The position numbers and the translations under genes are program-made. Shown piece after piece: positions 51,827-64,000 of a stretch of 64,000 nucleotides of DNA. The notes beneath the pieces are model-generated. The model was not told where the DNA came from, searched no databases, and saw nothing but the letters and a program-made list of their open reading frames with translations. The stretch's first letter is position 1. Every line of letters begins with the position of its first letter. Source of the DNA: Anthopleura xanthogrammica (lineage: Eukaryota; Cnidaria; Anthozoa; Actiniaria; Actiniidae); the NCBI GenBank assembly GCA_964019055.1, contig OZ025212.1:2200657-2264656 (forward strand), given 5' to 3'.

Positions 51827-53487
51827 CACGATAAGAATAAAATAAACATAAAGATATAACTGAATAAAAATAAAATGAAATAAAATAAAATATGTATTCT
51901 TGACAATTTTCAGTGCTTAATTGTGTAGACGATCAGCAGGTTTTCTTTGACAGTTTATTCTTGTCAAGGTTTTCTTGCTTCCGTAGATGATGAACAAGTT
52001 CAGTTCCTTAACAAGTTTCCGGCGTTTTTGTCCGCAATGCCTTTCCTCATCTCACGAATATTCCTCACTAGCTTGCCACCGATTTTCCTTGTTGTCATCT
52101 GCACTAGCAATTGTTGTCCCTGGCAATTTTCCTTGTCAAGGAAAAGCTAGCATGTCAGCTTTTTTTTTGCCAAGGAAATACTTGCCACTTTTCCTCATCT
52201 ACACTGACCAGCAAATAAAACTTGTCAATGAAAAATTGCTCGTGTAGATGCTGCTAATTTTATTAGGTTTGGCTCAAATGAAGTTCTATTTTTGACCTTA
52301 ATCTAATAGTAACTAAATAAAGGCTAGAACCCAATAAAGTTTTGATCTTATTTCAAGGATTTAGTGTTTTGTGCAAGCAGTTTTTCTTAGACTGATTATT
52401 AACATTTAAAAATAACTGAGAAATGTTATTATGTTCTTTGTTGTTTCGCACGGCCACTCGGCCTCATCTTAGCTTGGTCCTGACCGTGATACAATAGCAA
52501 ACAGTGGTGGGTCCTGTTTTCTAATGGACCGAAAGACATCATTAATTTAACCTCTTGTTTGGCTGCCACTGACCACCCTTTGAGCTACCTATACCTGCTA
52601 CTAGAAAAGTATTTTTAGAAGTTTTTGAACAGTAACCAGTTGGCAATAACTTATGCACCTGTTTCGAAAAAGATTGTAATTTCAATAATGTGAATAATAA
52701 TGAATCGAAAACAGAGTTAACATCGTTTTTCCCGGCCCATTTATTTTAGCAACAAACGACACATTCCCATCGTGTTTACAGGAGAAATAAAAACACACGA
52801 GTTTGTTGGGAGAGCACAAAAGAATCTTGAAAATAACTAGATAGACGACACTAAAGGCATGTAAGACTTGTAATTTTGTCGTGCGACTTGAACGGCGATT
52901 TTAACGTCGATCGCGAGTGTAAATACCCGGCGCTTTTATTGCAAACTTGATGCGATACTTCCTAAAAATTACTGTCTTTATCAATGGATAAAGATAAAAT
53001 GTTTTTTCTCCGTTTATGACATTTTTCTTGGGTCATCGGGGCGGGAATGCTCGTCGGAAATTTTGAAAGTGACTCTTTAAAAGGTACCAAAATTCTCTTT
53101 CTCGTAACCATAACAATTGCAAGTTTTACCCCTAAATGGTACCTAATGATGCAAATTTTACTGCATTTTAGTTGGTTTTTCGTTTGAACACCCTAAAAGG
53201 TACTAAATAACGGTACGACGGGTCGCCAGATTCAATTTCGTGCTCATGATTAGTATTGTTATCTGCCACGTTGGTAGACACAGCAGGACTTTTTGGTATT
53301 TCTCAAGTGATAATCGCCGCGAGTTGCGCTACATTTCGAGAATGTTCCTAATTGGTGGCTTGACTGGTCGAACAACAACAAAAAATTCATTATTAATGAC
53401 TAGAGTTTGTGAGAAGTTAAGGTGGGATATGTTCAAAAACATTTTCAGTCGTGGTTGTCGCTCCTCACGGAACGCGCTTTTGACACC
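51827..53487 (+). repeat. Gene 6 5' flank, copy of the gene 3 5' flank
   Basis: Matches 15,984-17,729 with small indels. It ends at the conserved leader and MSWW exon. No gene recognised within. Confidence 0.85.
53384..53487 (+). promoter_or_regulatory. Conserved 5' block of gene 6
   Basis: A family leader like the first block of gene 3: TTCATTATTAATGACTAGAG, GAGAAGTTAAGGTGGGATAT, then CGCTCCTCACGGAACGCGCT. It lies at the end of the 1.66-kb flank shared with gene 3. Confidence 0.45.
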
Positions 53488-56400
53488 ATGTCTTGGTGGA
53501 TGAGATATTCGTGGGTTTTTTGGTTGTTTTATCAGGTTCTTCATCAATCACTGCTCGGTAAGTTTTTAGTTTTATACTATTTCAACCGCCTACAAACTTG
53601 TTTGAAAGGTCCTTTGGAAATGATGTTTGTTTTCAGAACCAAGTCAGGCTTAAGCCCAGTAAGCCATGCAAATAGAAACGATGAAGTCCACGATAAACTG
53701 TAGCTAGCAGATTAGCCATATCGTCGAATAAAGTTGTTTCCGATAATATCGAATTTATATATTTGTATACACCTATTTCAAAAAGTTTGTCGCAGCTGAA
53801 AGCAACAAGCAACAAGCAACCACACAAGACGGCAAAGAACATCTGTATTTTACGCCTTATTCATCATTTTAGAAGCGATTATTTTAGCCATTTTGTAATG
53901 GTAGGCCAACGTGGCTCTTGACTATGTATTAACTTTTTGAGGTTATCGTTGACGAAAATTGTCGTCTTTTGCATTTTTCAAAAGTTGGTTTACAATTTCA
54001 GGAAATTTGAATTTGATTCCTTAAAATGCCCCTGAAAACCAGCCTTATGAATTTTCACTATTTTTGTCGAGGGTGCTTAGGGTGGACTTTTGGGTACTAG
54101 GACTACAAGGAATTACTGTCTAGCATATTAGCACTCCAAATATAGTTGCTTAAGAAATTAGCTCTTGATGTTTATACGTTTTATCTCTAATTTAGATACT
54201 TTTGATGCTTTTTATCACGCTAATTTTGTTTCTAAGTATTTCTACTGTTAAATTATGCTTTCTTATTCGAGAAATTCTTTACTATCTCGCTGTTTGTGGT
54301 GGAAATGTTCTGTGGGCTTTCAAACTTCCCGCCATTGTTTTTCAAAAAAAGATAACGCTTCTTTCGCTTCGCCCTGAAAAATGATGATAAATTATTCAGG
54401 TTCGCAAAAGTCCCCTAACTTGCGGCATCGGTTTTTGCAGCTGCTTGCTAAGCTAGAATCTAGGTTTATCAGTACTCAGATGAAAAACAAAATGACCTCG
54501 CATATCCTAAGTTTCATTTCTAAACTATACAAATCTGATCCTCAAGTCAAAGGTGAGAGGATCATGACTAACTGGCTATACATTTATTACTCTTTTAGTC
54601 AACGCGGATACTTGTAACAAAGATATGGTTTTTAAAGTGACTCTAGAAGGCAAGACGCTGTCCAATCATGTTTTTGAAACCGTACGAGCCACGAACGATG
54701 CGCACTGCCAGTCAAAGTGTTTCTTGGATGATCGCTGTATCTCGTACAGCTTTGGCACAAGTGCGAAAGGAGAGAAATACATGTGTGAGCTGAGTGACTC
54801 GGACCACTTCATGCATCCTGAAGATCTAGTGGACAGACCTGGTGTCATCTACAGAAGTGCTCAGGTAAGAGAGTATGGTTTGTTTAATCTAGGGTTCGTG
54901 CTTCATCTCCAAAACATAATTCGAGGACTTTTTTAAGGACTTTTCAAGGTCCAAAATGACGATTGTCAAGGACCAATATTGTTTGGGGAAATTTTTCTTA
55001 ACAGTTAATAAAAACAGCTTAGTCAGGGTATTTTATTTTTAACATCGACGTAAAATGATGGAAAGTAGCATAAACAACCTTGTCGTTCTTGAAACAAAGT
55101 TAATGACAATCGATTCGAAATCACAAGTGAATTGTGAACAAAAATTAGGTTACAGATGATCATAATAAACTAGGTATAATATTCAAGGGCTTTTCCAGGA
55201 ATATTTAACAGCTTTTCTATTTTCCAGGGCTTTTCAAGAGCACTTGAAAATGGGTTTTGAATTCCAGGGCTTTTCAAGGATTTCAAATAGTAGCACGAAC
55301 CCTGTTAATAATATATAAATGCAAAAATTAGGTCTCACTTCTGATTAGTTAAGCGAGCAGTATAATTTCTTTGAAACATTGTACCCAACCGTGATGACAG
55401 CAATAACGTCCCATGACAACCAAGAACTCTCTTCATTGTAGATTTGTTTTTTTTCCATGTAGAACACCTGCAACTGTTCTAAAAACTCGACATGCAGATA
55501 TAACTTTGTTGACAACGCGCATCGCTGTGAATGTAAACCTGGATTTACTGGAGATCTATGCCAAACGAGTGAGTAAACTACTGCATCTTGCACCATCGCG
55601 TAAATATTTACTTCCTATTACGTAGTGTATGTTCCACAGTGAATTGTTTATGGGTTTTTCGTAGTCGCTTCGGTAGTCGTCAAGAAAGTAAGAAAATTTT
55701 ATAAAATGGAGGTGTTTTTTTTTACTCTTTAAGGTGACTGACTACTTTTGAACGTTCAATTAGAGCCCACGATGTGCGCGCGCACAAAAATCGCTCAAAA
55801 CCGCATAACAACCTTCAAAATTTTATTGAGGAACCATACACGTTTTGAACCTCAACTGGGCAAAAACCCCGAATTTTGCGCGGGACTCTATATTTTTCTT
55901 TGAATTTCCTAAAACAACAGGTAAAAATCAATCTTTTGAGAAAGTTTGAAAAAAACGTAATTATTAGAACTTATAAAAAAAGCATTTTATGTGATTTTGT
56001 TGTTGTTGTCGTTTGAGTACGATTTTCGGCTGATTGAGTTAACAAGAAGCTGAATTTTTAGCTTATTTTAAAACTTTTCTTCAAATATTTTTAGTAAGTC
56101 TTCAAAAATAATGTATAAAGTAGATGTCATGAGAAAATTGCTTCCAGAGCTTCTTTAATTTTTGAGTTATGAATTTTTGTGTGCAAAGCTTGATTTCCGC
56201 CATTTTTCTTTCGAAAACTTGTCAAGATGGTCATATTCAAAATTCATTATCTCGAAAACGAGCTCGGGACAACCCATTTTTCTTTTCATTTTTGGAATCA
56301 GCGTTAAATTCTTTGTTAAATATCTAAGAACATTTTGTAATTATTCCTTGCTAAAGTAGTCAGTCACCTTAAACTCGAGTTACAAATTTATCCAGATTTA

Positions 56401-58359
56401 GAACCAATTTACTTCGCATTTCAAGTGAGTTTGACCTCAAATAAGGTTTTAAAACACTTCAGTGTTCGTTGTCCGTAGTGTACAATCTTAACTTCGTATT
56501 TTCGCGCCACTCGTTTTACTCGACAGTGCTCCATGCAAAGAAAATACGCGTCCAACCGTAGTCGCCATATCTTACTGAAGTACATACTAACCCTCGGCTT
56601 CGGGGACATGTAAGGGATTATAGATTTTACTCACTATCTCACTTCTGATTGGCCAAGAGCCCTCGGGCAATCCCTGATATCGTGTGAACTCGACGTGATA
56701 AATGTATTATCTGTAGGTTTTACCTACAGATAATACATTTATCATGTCGAGTTCAAAGGTCACAATTCATGAAAATGGAAATACGTTTGCTATTTTTTCG
56801 AAAGCAGAATTAAATCATTATTCTTAGTTTACAAAATGTATAATAAACCAATTATTGAATTCGGTTTTCGCATGATATCTTAAATATCAAGACCTCGGCC
56901 TTTTTATCCGCCTCAGCCTACGGCTTCGGCAGATATCACGGCCTTGGTCTTGATAATTTACGATATAATAATAATAATAATAAAAAACTTTAATAGTATT
57001 CTCCCTACAGGGTTTTTCAGAAACTATTTACAATACTAGGATTAAATAAATACTAAATATATTATGCTAACTTTAAAAACTATTGATATGTATATACATA
57101 TATATATAAATAGCAGATATCGGAGCTGCACCCCACCGCCCCCAAACAACCGCCCGAAGTCATGCTCAACCTCATCCAATAATTGTTTAATGTCAGTGCC
57201 ATGACAATTGTTATAAAAATTGATGAATATGTTTCTTGCCAAAATTACGGGGGTCGATCTGCGGTTTACTCATATCTTACTCAGACATATTGGTGCATAG
57301 GTCGGCTGAATTCGGGTCAGTGACAAACTGGCTTTTTTATCTTCTTTTTCCTTACGTTTTAACTCAGATATCGATGAGTGTGCTTCTAATCCTTGTCAAA
57401 ATGGAGGATCATGTCAAGACCAAGTCAACTCATACACCTGTACATGTGCTGGAGGATTTACTGGGGTCAACTGCGCAGGTTAAGAAAAAGTTAATGTTTC
57501 TACTAGTATATAGCTTAGATAGCACGCACACTCTAATATCGCTTTCCACGGATGACGTCGATGATGATGCATTATGGGATTGAAATGCGGACAAGCCAGG
57601 CCCAAAACAAATGCTAATATGCTGCAAAAATGTTTTGTCTTGTTGTTTCTAATTCGTAGAAAATGTGGTTTTTCGAATGGTATTGATTTTCTTTTCCTTC
57701 CGAAGCCTTTTTCACAAAGTTTGTCCGCATTTCGATATCTATTTTTAGTAACCGTTAAAAATGCTATTAAAAATGTTGAATTTGCAACCAGGATTCATAA
57801 TTTTAAATCAATTAGTTGACTCTGGTTTGTTTTAAAGTATGTTTTTTCAAGACGTTTCGATCTGGAATCAGATCTTCTTCAGTTATCGTTAAAAGTGAAT
57901 TCGTTATAATACTATCGCGAGCAGAATTTGAAAATATTGTTTAAGCGCGCGCCATTCTAGAATTTACAATTATTTCATATAATTTAGGTATAGCAATGCG
58001 ATCATTTCCCGCGTTCTTATCAAGTTCTTATCTGAGTCCAGATCGAAACGTCTTGAAAAAACATACTTTAAAACAAACCAGAGTCAACTAATTGATTTAA
58101 AAAAATGCTATTAGTCGAAGGCTGTGCTACATTTGTGAACGGATCGCGTGAAACCAACATTTCGAAAAAGTGTAAGAAAACATCAATGAAAGCCACAACG
58201 AAAGCTAGCACGAAAGTAGTTGAGAAACACTCGCTTCTTCTGTTGCCCAAAAAAGTAGCTCTTTCTACTCTCTGCAACAAAGAAACCTTGTTACGCGCGG
58301 GGTGGTAATGCGCATTTGATCATATTTCAAATGTTAAAATGCGCAATATAAGTATTAAA

Positions 58360-58395
<36 letters not shown>

Positions 58396-59056
58396 GAGCA
58401 ACATTCGCAACGCAACATTGGTGAGCGACAAGTTGCACGAGTTTGTTGCTCGTATTACCGCAGCTTTAAAATTTCCCGCATTTTCCCGTGCAAATCAAGC
58501 ACCACCGAGGTGAAAAATGAAACGTTCTTTTATTTAGCAATGTGTAGTTGGAATTTGGTATCCTAAAGATACAGTGTATTTTCATTGCATCATAGAATGG
58601 TTCAGAGTCGGTAGTGCCGTGTGTATTGGTGCAAAAGACGATAAGTTCGGAAGGTTTACTATTCCAGATGCCTGTCATGTCTTGAACTTCAAACTTGCTT
58701 ATGTGTCTGGAGGTGGAATCAAGTTGAGATCATGGACATCTGCTGCCTACTGGGGAAATAGCTATGGAAGCAGCAAAAATCTTAATATACACATCACAGA
58801 TACCAGCGACAACAGAATCAGTCCACCACCTGGCTTCCCGCTGACCTACAAAGGATACGGTTTTCTAACATACCATTTACCAGGTGTGACCAACATGGAC
58901 CCAGAACTTACATTCCCTGAGTTGTCACCTTCCCTAGCAGTAACAGCAGGCAAGGAGTTCAGGATATGGTTTGATCAAGATCTGAATGACGCGCATGAGT
59001 ACGACAACTTTGGTCAAACTTGTGCTGATGTTTGGATTAAGAAGCAGAATATGTAA
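53488..59056 (+). CDS. Gene 6: secreted PAN-EGF(1+1)-novel C-terminal domain protein
   Basis: Five exons: 53488-53557, 54599-54864, 55463-55568, 57368-57478, 58596-59056. In frame for 337 residues. Signal exon [19 protein letters not shown] domain of the [18 protein letters not shown] type (genes 3 and 5); EGF-like variant with GDLCQT where the relatives have GDQCQT; a single DIDEC EGF module; C-terminal domain from [18 protein letters not shown] to [12 protein letters not shown]. The introns hold a hAT-like MITE also present in gene 5, a complete TIR element, a hairpin element and a hammerhead-like foldback. Its 5' flank is a duplicate of that of gene 3, and its start of intron 1 matches gene 5. 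Predicted secreted; function unknown. Confidence 0.85.
53907..54108 (-). mobile_element. Inverted partial copy of the gene 5 foldback element
   Basis: Reverse complement of about 42,655-42,865 (words CCAACGTGGCTCTTGACTAT, AGGGTGGACTTTTGGGTACT). Terminal repeats are missing. Lies in gene 6 intron 1. Confidence 0.65.
54890..55304. mobile_element. MITE with AGGGTTCGTGCT ends, gene 6 intron 2
   Basis: Orthologous insertion to 43,638-44,056, at the same distance (about 25 bp) after the PAN exon donor. Confidence 0.65.
55729..56370 (+). mobile_element. Complete 642-bp TIR element in gene 6 intron 3
   Basis: Perfect 20-bp ends TTAAGGTGACTGACTACTTT and AAAGTAGTCAGTCACCTTAA. No transposase-like ORF. 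Two decayed copies lie in gene 1 introns (1,700-2,165 and 5,470-6,440). Confidence 0.8.
56682..56757. mobile_element. Short near-perfect hairpin
   Basis: GAACTCGACGTGATAAATGT and ATTATCTGTAGGT face ACCTACAGATAAT and ACATTTATCATGTCGAGTTC with a 3-bp loop. Probably a MITE end or foldback remnant. Confidence 0.7.
57770..58100 (-). mobile_element. Foldback element with hammerhead-like core and 13-bp target duplication
   Basis: AAAAATGCTATTA flanks it at 57757-57769 and 58101-58113. The arms of about 75 bp are inverted. On the - strand, within about 57,845-57,900, CTGAAGA, an AGATCTG/CAGATC stem, then GAAACGTC match the conserved hammerhead order. The opposite arm keeps only CCAGATCGAAACGTC. Helix III and the cleavage site are not resolved. 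Lies in the last intron of gene 6. Confidence 0.65.
58361..58394. repeat. (ATT)n microsatellite in the gene 6 last intron
   Basis: About 34 bp of perfect repeat, in the same intron as the larger (ATT)n of gene 4. Confidence 0.9.
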
Positions 59057-59558
59057 ATGCTCATGGTGGCGGAACGACTTAACAGCGAAGGAGAGCCGGG
59101 ACAAACATCCACCTCTTCATAATAGTTATTGACTATCAGTTTACTGCACAATATCGAGTACACAAAAAGTTAGACTACACCCTGCGTGGGCTAGTAATGG
59201 TGTATGGAATTTATAAATAAGTCTTAAAAGAATACAGGTTATCTACTGGACTGTAATTTTACATGAATATGTTGAGCCCTTAAATTAATTAGTAGGAAGT
59301 TGCAAGTTATGGAGAGTTGTAAAGTATGGTACTCCAAAGGGGTATGTAGTGTTTGTGGCCTTTCCATTGGCCACTTTCGATATTTTGGTTGAGTGATAAC
59401 AGAGTGAGATGAAAAAGGTCTTTTCTTTTCCATATTAACTGTAAAACAAACCTCTGTTCAACGGACACTTAATTAATAGAGGTACACAACTGTATCTGGT
59501 TTTTTTTAAGGCTTTTTTTTTAGAGAAAATGTTTTAATTTTCCTTTGGATAATATACT
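59057..59558. other. Gene 6 3' flank
   Basis: Starts with a short stretch similar to the gene 4/5 3' flanks (ATGCTCATGG.GGCGGAACGA). A block near 59,290-59,320 resembles gene 3 (GAGAGTTGTAAAGT). Likely 3' UTR; no other gene. Confidence 0.45.
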
Positions 59559-59873
59559 TGGAGTTTGATTTTTCTCGCTTAGTAGAATAGAAATTCACTG
59601 GAGAAAAACCGCGAGCAAAGGTCGAAACAACAAACGATGCACCCGTAAGATGTAAAATGAGATAAGGTTCTTGGAGTTTGGCTTTTCTCGCTTAGCCGAT
59701 AAGAAAATCACTGGAGAAGAACTGCAAGCAAAAGTCGAAAAGGCGAACTGATGCACCTGTAGGATGTAAAATGAGTTTGATTTTTCTCGCTTAGCCGATA
59801 AGAAATTCACTGGAGAAATCCTGCATGCAAAAATCGAAAAGGTGAACCGACGCACCCGTAGGATGTAAAATGA
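59559..59873. repeat. Three-copy tandem repeat of about 105-112 bp
   Basis: Units share TTTTTCTCGCTTAG, AAATTCACTGGAGAA and GATGTAAAATGA. Lies between gene 6 and PAF1; probably non-coding. Confidence 0.8.
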
Positions 59874-60028
59874 CACCGATATTTTTCTGTACTGCACTGA
59901 CTTCATTTCATCACAGTTTGCTAGTAAGTAGATTTCAGCTGATAAAAAGCACGATTGAATAGAAATAAGAACTCGCGGTCACTTCGTATCCTTCGACTTT
60001 GTGTACAAAAAGAGGTTTAATAAAAGTT

Positions 60029-63724
<3,696 letters not shown>

Positions 63725-64000
63725 CTGGTTAGAGAAAAACAAAGATTGATTATTACTATATCTAGACCCCTCCCGCATGAACACGCAAATGAAAGCACAA
63801 AAGAAATTCTTATCATTCTCAGATGATTTCAGGAAAAAAGCATGCATTTTTCCTAGGCCTCTTGTATTTTTTGCTAGCCTCATTTATGAAGTTAATTCGT
63901 TTTCAAAAGTTGTTCATTTTCCTTTTTATCATTACATTTTTCATTGTTATTCCTTGTTCTCATGATAATGATGATGAATCCATATCCTGATCCCCTTGCC
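63725..64000 (-). other. PAF1 intron running off the window
   Basis: Follows the acceptor TTCTCTAACCAG of the exon 63552-63724. No upstream PAF1 exon is recognised before the window edge. Confidence 0.5.

Noticed and set aside
58105..58308. 67-codon + strand frame with basic residues
   Set aside because: It starts at the end of the hammerhead-like element and has no splice context, homologue or paralogue at the same place in other copies.

Overview
This is eukaryotic DNA, almost certainly from an anthozoan cnidarian (a stony coral, sea anemone or relative). It is AT-rich, its genes are split by short GT-AG introns, and it is crowded with foldback/MITE elements, non-LTR retrotransposon pieces and satellites. 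The organism call is inference; no species can be named from the sequence alone.

The window is dominated by one tandem family. Six paralogous genes, all on the + strand (genes 1-6, about 0.9-59.1 kb), encode small secreted proteins with one plan: signal peptide, PAN/apple-like domain, a variant EGF-like module, a variable number of calcium-binding-type EGF modules (5, 0, 5, 3, 9 and 1), and a C-terminal domain of about 145-150 residues that I do not recognise. Every exon joins in frame (phases 1, 0, 1, 1...), giving predicted proteins of 485, 298, 488, 415, 643 and 337 residues. Each EGF module sits on its own 111-120 bp exon, mostly separated by near-identical introns of about 70 bp, so module number changes by tandem exon duplication. 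The unknown C-terminal domain and the variable EGF spacer make this the best candidate for an undescribed system: an extracellular, length-variable, lineage-expanded adhesion, matrix or recognition protein family. That role is inference.

Layout: 0-0.9 kb upstream repeats; 0.9-7.2 gene 1; 7.2-10.9 decayed LINE with two nested MITEs; 11-13.8 gene 2; 13.9-17.7 MITEs and upstream repeats; 17.7-24.1 gene 3, with a 30-bp minisatellite in intron 1; 24.1-27.7 MITEs, including one with a hammerhead-like motif; 27.7-39.2 gene 4, whose intron 1 holds a larger minisatellite split by a LINE; 39.2-41.8 duplicated flank; 41.8-50.2 gene 5, with a 365-bp exon-pair triplication and a 2.07-kb perfect heptamer satellite; 50.2-53.5 chimeric duplicated flank; 53.5-59.1 gene 6; 59.1-60.0 intergenic; 60.0-64.0 the 3' half of a PAF1 orthologue on the - strand, tail-to-tail with gene 6.

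PAF1 (RNA polymerase II-associated factor 1) is a conserved single-copy anchor unrelated in function to the tandem family. The flanks and introns of the family record repeated unequal exchange: the gene 4 and gene 5 3' flanks match, the gene 3 and gene 6 5' flanks match, and a sharp switch between the two lies near 51,826.
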